From NCBI GenBank assembly GCA_001874325.1, contig MPCW01000001.1:1-64000 (forward strand): a stretch of DNA of 64,000 nt, given 5' to 3'. The translations under genes were made by a program, and so were the position numbers. Below the pieces are notes generated by a model. The model was not told the origin of the DNA. It searched no databases and worked only from the letters and a program-made list of their open reading frames with translations. Origin of the DNA: Flavobacterium sp. MedPE-SWcel (GTDB taxonomy: Bacteria > Bacteroidota > Bacteroidia > Flavobacteriales > Flavobacteriaceae). Positions 20,017 to 31,738 of the stretch are shown here, one piece after another; position 1 is the first letter of the stretch; each line of letters starts with the position of its first letter.

Positions 20017-22464
20017 ATGCCTTTTTTTGTAGAAGTTATCTTGCCTTTGGCATTACCCAAACCATTTACCTATGCTATTACTGAAGCTGAATTTGGCTAC
20101 ATAAAGCCCGGTATGCGCGTTGCTGTACCTTTTGGTAAAAATAAAATCTACACCGCATTGGCTATTAATTTGCACCAAACCCCTCCTCAACTATATCAAG
20201 CTAAAGAAATTCATCAAATACTTGATGACACTCCAATTGTTACCGAACTACAGTTAAAACACTGGCACTGGATAGCGGGTTACTACATGTGTAGTATTGG
20301 CGATGTATATCGTTCAGCAATGCCATCAGCTTATTTACTAGAAAGTGAAACCATTATTACTCAAAAAAAAGAGTATGATGATCGAGAAAATCTAACCGAT
20401 GAAGAGTACCTTATAGTTGATGCGCTACAACAGCAATCTGCTTTAAAAATACAGGAGGTTTCTGCTATACTGAATAAAAAAACGATATTACCTATAATAA
20501 ATAAGCTATTAGCTAAAAACGCAATTGTATTACAAGAGGAAATATCAGAAAAATATAAACCAAAAATAGTACGATACATACGGTTACAACCTGAGTTTTT
20601 AGAACAGGACAAGTTAAATGAATTATTAGAGCTATTATCTCGTGCAAAAAAACAACGAGAAGCCGTATTACATTACTTTCAGTTACAAGCTACAGATAAA
20701 AAACCTATAACTATAAAAAAGCTCATCGAAGCCTCTGGAGCATCATCCGCTATAATAAAAGCCTTAGTAGATAAATCTATTTTTGAAGAGTACACACTAG
20801 AAGAAGATCGTATACAATTTAAAAAATCTGAAAATTCAGGCTTTACGCTAAGCGAAAAACAACACGAAGCTTTTACTGCTATAAAAACAAGTTTTGAAAC
20901 ACATCAAGTAACGTTATTACACGGTGTTACATCAAGTGGAAAAACCGAAGTTTATATAAAATTAATAGAAGAGTTTATAAACCAAGAACAACAAGTACTT
21001 TATTTATTACCTGAAATAGCGCTTACTACACAACTGGTATTACGCCTTACGGCATACTTTGGCAATAAAGTAGCTGTATTTCATTCTAAATATTCTAATA
21101 ACGAACGTATCGAAACTTGGCAACAAGTACTCGAAGGGTCTAACAAAGCAAAAGTTATTATAGGAGCACGTTCAGCTTTGTTTCTTCCTTTTAATAATCT
21201 TGGATTAATAGTAATTGACGAAGAGCATGAACCAACTTTTAAACAACAAGACCCTGCCCCTCGTTATCATGCACGCGATGCAGCTATTGTTTTAGCCAAT
21301 TATTTTAAAGCTAAAGTAATATTAGGCTCTGCAACACCTAGCATAGAGAGCTATTATAATGCTTCGCATAACAAGTATGGCTATGTACAGATGAGGGAGC
21401 GCTATGGTAATGTTATGCCTCCAGAAATTGTATTAATCGATATAAAAGATAAGTACAAACGTAAGCGTATGACGGGGCATTTTAGCGATAAATTAATCGA
21501 GGCTATAACCGAAACTTTATCATTAGGGAAACAAGTAATATTATTTCAAAACCGAAGAGGTTTTTCTCCTTGGGTTGAATGCATGACCTGCGGGCATGTA
21601 CCACAATGCCCACAGTGTGATGTGAGCCTTACTTATTATAAATATAAAAATCAATTACGTTGTCACTATTGCGGTCATAATATTGCAAACCCAACGCATT
21701 GTCATCAATGTCATTCTGCCGATCTTTCTAGTAAAGGTTTTGGTACAGAACAAATAGAACTTGAGTTAAAAAATCTATTTCCTGATAAGAACTCGCGACG
21801 TATGGATCAAGATACCACACGTGGAAAATATGGCTATGAAAAAATTATTGATGCATTCAAAAACAAAGAGATTGATATACTTGTAGGGACACAAATGCTT
21901 GCAAAGGGACTTCATTTTGACAATGTTAGTCTAGTGGGAATATTAAATGCTGACAACATGTTATTTCAGCCTGATTTTAGAGCTTTTGAGAGAGCTTATC
22001 AAATGATGGTACAAGTTGCAGGTAGAGCTGGTAGAAAAGACACTAGAGGTAAGGTGCTAATACAAACATACAACCCGCTACACAACATCATACAACAGGT
22101 AACGGATAACAACTATGAAGGAATGTACAAAGAGCAAGTGTATGAAAGACACAACTTTAAATACCCTCCTTTTTACAAACTAGTGCGCTTAACTTTAAAA
22201 CACAAAGATTACGAAAAATTAAAAAACGGATCTTTATGGCTTTATAATGTATTATCTCAAAACTTAAACATACCTGTATTAGGACCTGAAGAACCTGGTA
22301 TAAGCAAAATAAGAAATCAATACATCAGAACTATAATGATTAAAATACCACAAGGCACATCACTTGGTACAAATAAAGGTATTATCGATAAAATAATCAA
22401 GAGTTTTGATGCTATACCACAATATAGATCAATTAGAGTTTCTGTAAATAGTGACCCTTATTAA
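20017..22464 (+). CDS. priA: Primosomal protein N' (replication restart helicase PriA)
   Basis: HGVTSSGKTEVYIKLIEE, VIIGARSALFLPF, VIDEEHEPTFKQQDPAPRYHARD, zinc-binding cysteines CMTCGHVPQCPQCDVSLTYY..CHYCGH, GTQMLAKGLHFDNVSLVGILNAD. Confidence 0.96.
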   Translation: MPFFVEVILPLALPKPFTYAITEAEFGYIKPGMRVAVPFGKNKIYTALAINLHQTPPQLYQAKEIHQILDDTPIVTELQLKHWHWIAGYYMCSIGDVYRSAMPSAYLLESETIITQKKEYDDRENLTDEEYLIVDALQQQSALKIQEVSAILNKKTILPIINKLLAKNAIVLQEEISEKYKPKIVRYIRLQPEFLEQDKLNELLELLSRAKKQREAVLHYFQLQATDKKPITIKKLIEASGASSAIIKALVDKSIFEEYTLEEDRIQFKKSENSGFTLSEKQHEAFTAIKTSFETHQVTLLHGVTSSGKTEVYIKLIEEFINQEQQVLYLLPEIALTTQLVLRLTAYFGNKVAVFHSKYSNNERIETWQQVLEGSNKAKVIIGARSALFLPFNNLGLIVIDEEHEPTFKQQDPAPRYHARDAAIVLANYFKAKVILGSATPSIESYYNASHNKYGYVQMRERYGNVMPPEIVLIDIKDKYKRKRMTGHFSDKLIEAITETLSLGKQVILFQNRRGFSPWVECMTCGHVPQCPQCDVSLTYYKYKNQLRCHYCGHNIANPTHCHQCHSADLSSKGFGTEQIELELKNLFPDKNSRRMDQDTTRGKYGYEKIIDAFKNKEIDILVGTQMLAKGLHFDNVSLVGILNADNMLFQPDFRAFERAYQMMVQVAGRAGRKDTRGKVLIQTYNPLHNIIQQVTDNNYEGMYKEQVYERHNFKYPPFYKLVRLTLKHKDYEKLKNGSLWLYNVLSQNLNIPVLGPEEPGISKIRNQYIRTIMIKIPQGTSLGTNKGIIDKIIKSFDAIPQYRSIRVSVNSDPY

Positions 22465-23156
22465 GACTTATTTACAGCTTTAGCAAGGTCTTCTTTTTTA
22501 CTACGACTAAGCGGTATTTGAGTACTACCAATCTCGGCAAACCTACTATTAAAGCGTTCTACTTTATCTATATTAATTATAAATGATTTATGAACACGAA
22601 GAAATTTAGTTGCTGGAAGTTCACTTTCAAAAGATTTCATTGTAGAAAGTACTAAATGTGTCCCCTCTTCAGTAATAATCTTAATATAATCGCCAAAAGC
22701 TTCAATCCACTTTATACGACTAATATAAATTTTTAAATTCTTAAGATTACTCTTAACAAAGATAAAATCGCCCTCTTCTTCAGGAGTCTCTTTCTTCATT
22801 TGATGTAACTCAATTGATTTTTGCACCGCCTTATTAAAACGATCTTTTGTTATAGGCTTATGAAGATAATCTATAGCGGCATAATCAAATGCACGTAAAG
22901 CATAATCTGACTTTGCTGATACAAAAACGATTTGCGGTCTAGTTTTAAGACCGTCGAGTAAATCAAATCCATTTTGTACCGGCATTTCAATATCCAAAAA
23001 AAGTAAATCAACAGATTTATTGAGAATACAGTTGCGCGTTTCCGAAGCATTAGAAAAATCTCCGACAAGGTTAAGATCGGAGTGTTCGCTCACCAGCTTG
23101 GCAATAGTAATTCTATGTATGGTGCTGTCATCAACAACTACACAGTTAAGTTTCAT
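22461..23156 (-). CDS. LytTR-family response regulator
   Basis: Receiver domain (VVVDDSTIHRITIAKLV, LLFLDIEMPVQNGFDLL, KPITKDRF) plus LytTR domain (IKWIEAFGDYIKIITEEG..LVLSTMKSFESELPATKFLRVHKSFIINIDKVE). Confidence 0.92.
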   Translation of the reverse strand: MKLNCVVVDDSTIHRITIAKLVSEHSDLNLVGDFSNASETRNCILNKSVDLLFLDIEMPVQNGFDLLDGLKTRPQIVFVSAKSDYALRAFDYAAIDYLHKPITKDRFNKAVQKSIELHQMKKETPEEEGDFIFVKSNLKNLKIYISRIKWIEAFGDYIKIITEEGTHLVLSTMKSFESELPATKFLRVHKSFIINIDKVERFNSRFAEIGSTQIPLSRSKKEDLAKAVNKS

Positions 23157-23279
23157 TATTCAGATTAGTTAGTAAGGTTTCAGTACAATGCTTTCTTTTT
23201 TGTTCTTTTTTTGTTGGGGTGATTACAAATATAAAGAAATTTTCTACGTTTTCACAGTCTAAAAAAGCATTTTTATCAC

Positions 23280-23309
23280 TTGCATTTTAAATAAAATTTT
23301 ATACTTTTG
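23280..23309 (+). promoter_or_regulatory. Bacteroidota-type promoter for rpsF-rpsR-rplI
   Basis: TTG-N19-TACTTTTG, about 30 nt upstream of rpsF. Confidence 0.7.
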
Positions 23310-23340
23310 CACTCAATTTTATAACAAAATAAATATCATT

Positions 23341-23682
23341 ATGAACAACTATGAAACTGTTTTCATCTTGAATCCCGTTTTATCTGAAACTCAGATAAAG
23401 GAAACAGTAAGTAAGTTTGAAGATTATCTTACTTCTAAAGGGGCCGAGATTGTGTCAAAAGAGGATTGGGGCTTAAAAAAATTAGCTTACGAAATCCAAC
23501 ACAAAAAAAGTGGTTTTTACCACCTATTTGAATTTAAAGCTCCAGCTGATATCCTAGTAGGATTTGAAACTGAATTTAGACGTGACGAGAGAATTATGCG
23601 TTTCTTAACTGTTACTCTTGACAAGCACGCTATTTCATGGGCAGAAAGAAGAAGAGAAAAATTAAAATCTAAAGCAAACTAA
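23341..23682 (+). CDS. rpsF: 30S ribosomal protein S6
   Basis: MNNYETVFILNPVLSETQIKETVSKFE...EDWGLKKLAYEIQHKKSGFYHLFEF. Confidence 0.96.
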   Translation: MNNYETVFILNPVLSETQIKETVSKFEDYLTSKGAEIVSKEDWGLKKLAYEIQHKKSGFYHLFEFKAPADILVGFETEFRRDERIMRFLTVTLDKHAISWAERRREKLKSKAN

Positions 23683-23685
23683 GTT

Positions 23686-23979
23686 ATGTCAATAGAGCAG
23701 TCAGCTAAAGGAAAAAAAGATGGGGATATCAGATATCTTACACCTTTAAATATAGAGACAAACAAAACTAAAAAGTATTGCCGTTTCAAAAAATCAGGTA
23801 TTAAATATATCGATTATAAAGATCCTGACTTTTTATTAAAGTTTGTTAACGAGCAAGGTAAAATACTTCCTCGTCGTCTTACTGGTACTTCTTTAAAATA
23901 CCAAAGAAAAGTATCTGTAGCCGTAAAAAGAGCACGTCATTTAGCATTAATGCCATATGTGGCTGATTTATTAAAATAA
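23686..23979 (+). CDS. rpsR: 30S ribosomal protein S18
   Basis: [63 protein letters not shown]. Confidence 0.97.
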   Translation: MSIEQSAKGKKDGDIRYLTPLNIETNKTKKYCRFKKSGIKYIDYKDPDFLLKFVNEQGKILPRRLTGTSLKYQRKVSVAVKRARHLALMPYVADLLK

Positions 23980-23994
23980 AAAGGAGGCAATATT

Positions 23995-24438
23995 ATGGAA
24001 CTTATACTTAAACAAGACGTACAGAATTTAGGATTTAAAGATGATATTGTTACAGTAAAGGCTGGATATGGTCGTAACTTTTTAATTCCTCAAGGATTTG
24101 CACACATGGCAACTCCTACAGCTAAAAAAGTATTAGCTGAGAACTTAAAGCAAAGAGCTTTTAAAGAGCAGAAAATGGTTGATGACGCAAAAACAATTGC
24201 TGAAGCTATCAAAGCTCTTGAAATTAAAATTACTGCTAAAGCAGGTGGAAGTAAGTTATTTGGTTCTATTACCAATGCTAATATCGCTGAAGCTTTAGAG
24301 AAAAATGGACAATCTATCGAGAAGAAGTTTATTACAAGTGGTATCGTAAAACGTACTGGTAAATATACTGCAAACGTAAGACTTCACCGTGAAGTTATCG
24401 TTGAGCTTCCGTATGAAATCGTTGCTGAACAACAGTAA
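23995..24438 (+). CDS. rplI: 50S ribosomal protein L9
   Basis: MELILKQDVQNLGFKDDIVTVKAGYGRNFLIPQGFA...GGSKLFGSITNANIAEAL. Confidence 0.97.
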   Translation: MELILKQDVQNLGFKDDIVTVKAGYGRNFLIPQGFAHMATPTAKKVLAENLKQRAFKEQKMVDDAKTIAEAIKALEIKITAKAGGSKLFGSITNANIAEALEKNGQSIEKKFITSGIVKRTGKYTANVRLHREVIVELPYEIVAEQQ

Positions 24439-24454
24439 TTATTAAATATATATT

Positions 24455-24490
24455 AAAAGCCTTCCTTTCATTAGGGAGGCTTTTTTTGTT
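24455..24490 (+). terminator. Terminator downstream of rplI
   Basis: AAAAGCCTTCC-tttcatta-GGGAGGCTTTTTTT hairpin. Confidence 0.8.
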
Positions 24491-24517
24491 TTAAATAAGC
24501 CCAAATACATTCTTATC

Positions 24518-24985
24518 ATGAAATACACACGTCTTACCAAAGAACAACTAGAAGAATTACACGAAGAATTCATTCGCTTTTTAGCATCACAACAAATTGA
24601 CAAAGCAGAATGGGATACATTAAAAAGAGACAAACCAGAAGTTGCTGAACAAGAAATTGATGTTTTTAGCGACCTTATATGGGATTCTGTATTAGATAAA
24701 GCTGCATGGTTAGAGTTTTATTCTAAAAATCATATTTTCTTATTCAAAATGGATCAAGAAAAAATGGAAAGTATTATCATTCATGCTCATGCCCCACATG
24801 CTGATTTCCTTACAAGAGAAGGTTTAATTTGGCTTAACGAGAACTTATTCTCTGAAGAAGTAAAAGTTACACGTGGTACTAAACCTTTTGGCGAAGATAG
24901 AAAAGCTGAAATATTTAAACTTATAGAAGACGGTGCTATTTTAAGTGAAGGTGAGTTATACAAGCAGTTTGAAGACATGTTCTAG
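24518..24985 (+). CDS. DUF6495-type conserved flavobacterial protein
   Basis: MKYTRLTKEQLEELHEEFIRFLASQQIDKAEWD...SDLIWDSVLDKAAWLEFYSKNHIFLF; conserved context next to rplI. Confidence 0.65.
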   Translation: MKYTRLTKEQLEELHEEFIRFLASQQIDKAEWDTLKRDKPEVAEQEIDVFSDLIWDSVLDKAAWLEFYSKNHIFLFKMDQEKMESIIIHAHAPHADFLTREGLIWLNENLFSEEVKVTRGTKPFGEDRKAEIFKLIEDGAILSEGELYKQFEDMF

Positions 24986-25033
24986 ATTATAGAATAAAAT
25001 TTTACTCCCCTACTTAATCACTTTTCATTTTAG

Positions 25034-27075
<2,042 letters not shown>

Positions 27076-27076
<1 letters not shown>

Positions 27077-27549
27077 TGAATATTAAATTACTCGCCATAG
27101 GCAAAACCGATAATAAGGCTTTACAAACACTAATGGATGATTATACAAAACGTTTATCGTTTTATGTAAAGTTCAACTTGGAGGTTATTCCTGACATTAA
27201 GAATGTCAAAAACCTAAGTGAAGCACAACAAAAAGAAAAAGAAGGTGAATTAATATTAAATAAACTCTCCCCTACTGATCAGCTTGTTTTACTTGACGAA
27301 AACGGAAAATCATTTAGTAGTGTAGGTTTTTCAAAAGAATTACAAAAAAAGATGAACTCTGGTATTAAAACACTAGTATTTGTTATTGGTGGTCCTTATG
27401 GTTTTTCTGATACTGTATATAAAAAAGCACAGGGTAAAATATCACTATCTGCCATGACATTTTCACATCAAATGGTACGCTTATTTATTATAGAACAAAT
27501 ATATAGAGGCTTCACTATTTTAAGAAATGAACCTTATCATCATCAATAA
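27076..27549 (+). CDS. rlmH: 23S rRNA (pseudouridine1915-N3)-methyltransferase RlmH
   Basis: VFVIGGPYGFSDTVYKKAQGKISLSAMTFSHQMVRLFIIEQIYRGFTILRNEPYHH. Confidence 0.96.
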
Positions 27550-27556
27550 AAAGGTA

Positions 27557-28378
27557 TTATCCTAATTGCTGCATAAGCTTAGTTACTTCAACAGCTTCTT
27601 TTACATCATGTACTCGTAATATATTTGCTCCTTTAGTTAGCGCAATAGTATTTAGAGCTGTAGTACTATTTAGAGCCTCTTGAGGTGTTATTCCTAAAAA
27701 ATTATAAATCATAGATTTTCGAGACACCCCTACCAAAACAGGAAGTTCTATCATCTTGAAAAGCTCTAATTTACTAAGTACATCATAGTTTTGTTCTAAT
27801 GTTTTGGCAAAACCAAAACCAGGGTCAACAATAATATCGTTTATCCCACAATTTCGAGCCGCTTCAATACGTTCCGAAAAATAAAACAACATCTCTTTTA
27901 TAATATCGTCATACTGCGTTAGGCTCTGCATAGTCTTTGGTGTACCACGCATATGCATCATGACATAAGGCACTTTTAACTGCCCTACAATTTCTAGCAT
28001 TTTGTCATCTAACAATCCTGCCGATATATCGTTTACAATAGCTGCTCCAGCCTCTACACATGCTTTAGCTACATCTGACCTAAAAGTATCTACAGAAATA
28101 AGTGTATCAGGAAAATGTTTTAATATAAGTTCAACTATTGGTACTATGCGTTGTAACTCTTCGGTTACAGCTACAAAATCAGCATTTGGTCGTGATGAAT
28201 AAGCCCCAATATCAATAAAATCAGCTCCTTCTTGTAGCAAACGTTCTATATACGATAGTATTTGACTTTCATCTTTATACTTACCTCCATCATAAAAAGA
28301 ATCGGGTGTACAGTTTAATATTCCCATTATTTTGGGCTGAGAGAGGTCTATAAGTCTGCCTTTACAATTGATGAGCAT
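27557..28378 (-). CDS. folP: Dihydropteroate synthase
   Basis: KIMGILNCTPDSFYDGGKY, GADFIDIGAYSSRP, IVNDISAG, YVMMHMRGTPKTMQ, IIVDPGFGFAKTLEQNY, VGVSRKSMIYNFLG. Confidence 0.96.
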   Translation of the reverse strand: MLINCKGRLIDLSQPKIMGILNCTPDSFYDGGKYKDESQILSYIERLLQEGADFIDIGAYSSRPNADFVAVTEELQRIVPIVELILKHFPDTLISVDTFRSDVAKACVEAGAAIVNDISAGLLDDKMLEIVGQLKVPYVMMHMRGTPKTMQSLTQYDDIIKEMLFYFSERIEAARNCGINDIIVDPGFGFAKTLEQNYDVLSKLELFKMIELPVLVGVSRKSMIYNFLGITPQEALNSTTALNTIALTKGANILRVHDVKEAVEVTKLMQQLG

Positions 28379-28458
28379 ATCGTGTATTTTAGCGTTGCTC
28401 CTTTGGGTTTGGAGTGTTTTTTAGTACATTTGAATTCTTATACAAAGATAGTACTTAA

Positions 28459-29001
28459 ATGAATAATACATCAGTAGAATATGACGGTGTTGTAGCTATT
28501 TGCAGACAACTGTACATCAACAAGATGAAAGATTACGGAAGTGCTTGGCGCATACTTAGATTGCCATCGCTCACCGACCAAATTTTTATAAAAGCACAAC
28601 GTATTCGTAGCCTACAAGAAAACGATGTACGTAAGGTTGATGAAGATGAAACGGGTGAGTTTATTGGTATAATAAACTACTCTATCATGGCACTTATTCA
28701 GCTAGATAAAGGTATAGCAGTACAGCCTGATATTGATGTAGAAGAAGCTACAAAATTGTATGACGAAAAAATACAACTTACTAAAAGCCTAATGGAGGCT
28801 AAAAACCATGACTATGGTGAAGCATGGCGCGATATGAGAGTAAGTTCTCTTACTGATTTAATACTACAAAAATTACTTCGTGTAAAACAAATTGAAGATA
28901 ATAAAGGAAAAACTTTAGTATCTGAGGGTATAGATGCTAATTATCAAGACATGATAAATTATGCCATCTTTGCTTTAATACATATGGGTTTTGTACAATA
29001 A
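28459..29001 (+). CDS. DUF1599 (nucleotide-modification-associated-like) protein with internally duplicated domain
   Basis: Two similar halves: KMKDYGSAWRILRLPSLTDQIFIKAQRIRSLQE...INYSIMALIQL and AKNHDYGEAWRDMRVSSLTDLILQKLLRVKQIED...INYAIFALIHM. Confidence 0.8.
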   Translation: MNNTSVEYDGVVAICRQLYINKMKDYGSAWRILRLPSLTDQIFIKAQRIRSLQENDVRKVDEDETGEFIGIINYSIMALIQLDKGIAVQPDIDVEEATKLYDEKIQLTKSLMEAKNHDYGEAWRDMRVSSLTDLILQKLLRVKQIEDNKGKTLVSEGIDANYQDMINYAIFALIHMGFVQ

Positions 29002-29069
29002 CAAGTTGTTAACAAATTGAACTGCTTATAAGCGTTACATTTGAGAAACTTTTAGATTAAATACAAGTC

Positions 29070-30071
29070 ATGAAAAAATATTTACCTGTAATACTACGAA
29101 TTGTTGTTGCCTTTTTATTTTTAATATCGGCAGTAGCTAAAATGTACCCTTCACCATATTTTGCAATTACTACTTTTGAAGTAAAGCAGTTATATGTAAT
29201 GGGCTTTTCTGAAAGTTTTGCACCTTATTTTTCACGAACATTAATAGGACTTGAAATAGCTTTAGGTTTGTTACTATTACAACCTAATTATTTAAAAAAA
29301 TTAGTAATCCCTTCTACCATATTAATGCTATTAGTTTTTACTACGCATCTTACTGTAGAAACCATACAAAATGGAGGTAATAGTGGTAATTGTGGCTGTT
29401 TTGGTGAATTATTACCTATGACTCCTATAGAGGCTATTATAAAAAATGTAGTTGCTATACTACTTTTAGTAGTTTTATCTAAATTAACAAACCCTAGTAC
29501 TACTAGAAAAAACAACTTTTGGGTACTTACAACTGTTACTCTTGCTAGTATACTAGCAGTATTTATGCTTGCGCCTATTCAGCCACAAACTACAGCTGTA
29601 GCTACTACTAATGATGGAGTTACTGAAGTTGAATTTACAAATGTTACAGATGGTGCCCCAGCACCAGTACAGTCAATTTACGCTCAATATTTTCCTAATA
29701 TAGATAAGAACAAAAAAATAGTAGCTCTTTTTGCACCAGGGTGTGAGCATTGTAGAGATGCTGCAAAAGAACTAACTGCTCTAAAAAACGAAGATGAAAA
29801 CTTCCCAGAAATGAGTGTTTTATTCATGGATGAAGAAGCTGATCTTATCCCTGAATTCTTTGAGTATGCTGGTAAAAAATACCCTTATCAGGTGCTTGAT
29901 ATAATTAATTTTTGGAAAATATTAGGCGACGAACAAGATACTCCTGGTATCATTTACCTTTGGAATGGAAATGTTATTGAAGAGTGGGATGGTATTAACG
30001 ATAATAAGTTTGTTACTAGCGAGCTTGTAGAGGCGTTAAGCAAACCTTATTCAACAGAAACAAATAAATAA
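29070..30071 (+). CDS. BT_3928-like / DoxX-MauE-type membrane protein with periplasmic thioredoxin-like domain
   Basis: Four TM segments with NSGNCGCFGELL motif (MauE/DoxX-like) followed by a soluble domain containing VALFAPGCEHCRDAAKEL (CxxC). Confidence 0.8.
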   Translation: MKKYLPVILRIVVAFLFLISAVAKMYPSPYFAITTFEVKQLYVMGFSESFAPYFSRTLIGLEIALGLLLLQPNYLKKLVIPSTILMLLVFTTHLTVETIQNGGNSGNCGCFGELLPMTPIEAIIKNVVAILLLVVLSKLTNPSTTRKNNFWVLTTVTLASILAVFMLAPIQPQTTAVATTNDGVTEVEFTNVTDGAPAPVQSIYAQYFPNIDKNKKIVALFAPGCEHCRDAAKELTALKNEDENFPEMSVLFMDEEADLIPEFFEYAGKKYPYQVLDIINFWKILGDEQDTPGIIYLWNGNVIEEWDGINDNKFVTSELVEALSKPYSTETNK

Positions 30072-30083
30072 ACACCTTTTCAT

Positions 30084-31160
30084 TTGTTAAAGTACTTTTT
30101 ATACAAAATAGGATATGCATTACTTACACTTTTTGGTGTAGTAACTGTCATATTCTTTTTGTTTACGGTACTCCCTGGCGATCCTGCACGAATGATGCTC
30201 GACCAGAATGAAAATTCTGAACAACTTGCTATTATCAAAAAAAAGTATGGCTTTGATAAACCTGTAAGTACTCAATATCTATATTATTTAAACGACCTCT
30301 CTCCTATTTCTTTTCATAGTACAAATACCAGTGATTACACCTACTTATCAAAGGGAAAGTATAATAACTTAGAACTATTTACTACAGGTACTACAACTAC
30401 CGTTATTAAAACACCTTACTTACGAGAAAGTTTTCAGAAAAGTGGTAAAAAAGTAACCCAAGTAATAAGCGATACACTACCCAATACTGTTATACTAGCC
30501 TTTAGTGCTATTGTAATTGCTATTATAATAGGTATTGTTTTGGGTATTATTTCGGCTCTTAATAAAGATACTTGGCTCGATAGAATGATTGCTCTAATGA
30601 GCACTTTAGGAATGAGTCTTCCTTCCTTTTTCTCAGCTATACTATTTGCATGGATATTTGGGTTTTTACTTCATGAATATACTAACCTAAACATGACAGG
30701 AAGTTTGTATGAAGTAGATGACTTTGGAGAAGGAAGTTACATACAATGGAAAAATTTAATACTTCCTGCCATAGTACTCGGTATACGACCAATAGGTGTA
30801 GTAACACAGCTTATGCGAAACTCATTACTAGAGGTTATGGGACAAGATTACATTCGTACAGCTAGAGCTAAAGGGCTTAGTGAGGTACACATTATAAGAA
30901 AACATGCGCTAAAAAATGCATTAAATCCTGTGGTTACTGCAATATCAGGTTGGTTTGCCTCTATGCTTGCTGGTGCTGTATTTGTAGAATATATTTTTGG
31001 TTGGAATGGTTTAGGTAAAGAAGTTGTAGAAGCCCTTAATACACTAGACTTACCTATAATAATGGGATCAGTACTGGTAATAGCTACTACATTTGTGATT
31101 ATTAATATTTTAGTAGACATTATATATGCATGGTTAGACCCAAAAATACGTTTAGAGTAA
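30084..31160 (+). CDS. ABC transporter permease, DppB/OppB family; TTG start
   Basis: LLTLFGVVTVIFFLFTVLPGDPARMM; RTARAKGLSEVHIIRKHALKNALNPVVTAISGWFASMLAGAVFVEYIFGWNGLGKEV. Confidence 0.9.
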   Translation: MLKYFLYKIGYALLTLFGVVTVIFFLFTVLPGDPARMMLDQNENSEQLAIIKKKYGFDKPVSTQYLYYLNDLSPISFHSTNTSDYTYLSKGKYNNLELFTTGTTTTVIKTPYLRESFQKSGKKVTQVISDTLPNTVILAFSAIVIAIIIGIVLGIISALNKDTWLDRMIALMSTLGMSLPSFFSAILFAWIFGFLLHEYTNLNMTGSLYEVDDFGEGSYIQWKNLILPAIVLGIRPIGVVTQLMRNSLLEVMGQDYIRTARAKGLSEVHIIRKHALKNALNPVVTAISGWFASMLAGAVFVEYIFGWNGLGKEVVEALNTLDLPIIMGSVLVIATTFVIINILVDIIYAWLDPKIRLE

Positions 31161-31231
31161 TTTCACAAAACTATAACAATCTTTAAAACATTAGTAAGTA
31201 AATTTGTTGGGTTAACTAAATTTTAAATAAA

Positions 31232-31732
31232 ATGAAAAAAATGCTATTATTACCACTGTTGCTAATTACATTTGTATCGTGCACAGGACAGAAAGAAGAT
31301 CCTACTAGTTTTACTGAAGCTGCATTGAATGATAAAATGACATCATTAAGTGGAGAAGAGATGCAACTTAAAGATGTATTAGAAAAATATAAAGGAAAAA
31401 CTGTTCTTGTAGATGTATGGGCCTCTTGGTGTCCTGATTGTATAAAAGGAATGCCGAAAGTAGAAGCCTTACAAGAAAAATACCCTGATGTAGTGTACTT
31501 ATTTTTATCTTACGATAAATCAGTAAGTGCTTGGGAAAAAGGTATTGAAAAATATAATGTTAATGGAGAACATTATCTTGTAGGTTCTAAATGGAAAGGC
31601 GGTACCTTTAGCGAATCTATCGGGTTAGACTGGATACCACGTTATTTAGTACTAGACAAAGAAGGAAATATAGCAATGTATTATGCTAAAGAGGCAGATG
31701 ACGAGAAAATAATTGCCCAACTTAAAAAATAA
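31232..31732 (+). CDS. TlpA-family thiol-disulfide oxidoreductase lipoprotein
   Basis: Lipobox FVSCTGQK; TVLVDVWASWCPDCIKGMPKVEALQEKY. Confidence 0.92.
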   Translation: MKKMLLLPLLLITFVSCTGQKEDPTSFTEAALNDKMTSLSGEEMQLKDVLEKYKGKTVLVDVWASWCPDCIKGMPKVEALQEKYPDVVYLFLSYDKSVSAWEKGIEKYNVNGEHYLVGSKWKGGTFSESIGLDWIPRYLVLDKEGNIAMYYAKEADDEKIIAQLKK

Positions 31733-31738
31733 TAAATA

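Noticed and set aside
23310-23340. S6:S18-type ribosomal leader upstream of rpsF
   Set aside because: Only about 30 nt lie between the predicted -7 element and the rpsF ATG, too short for the described structured leader.
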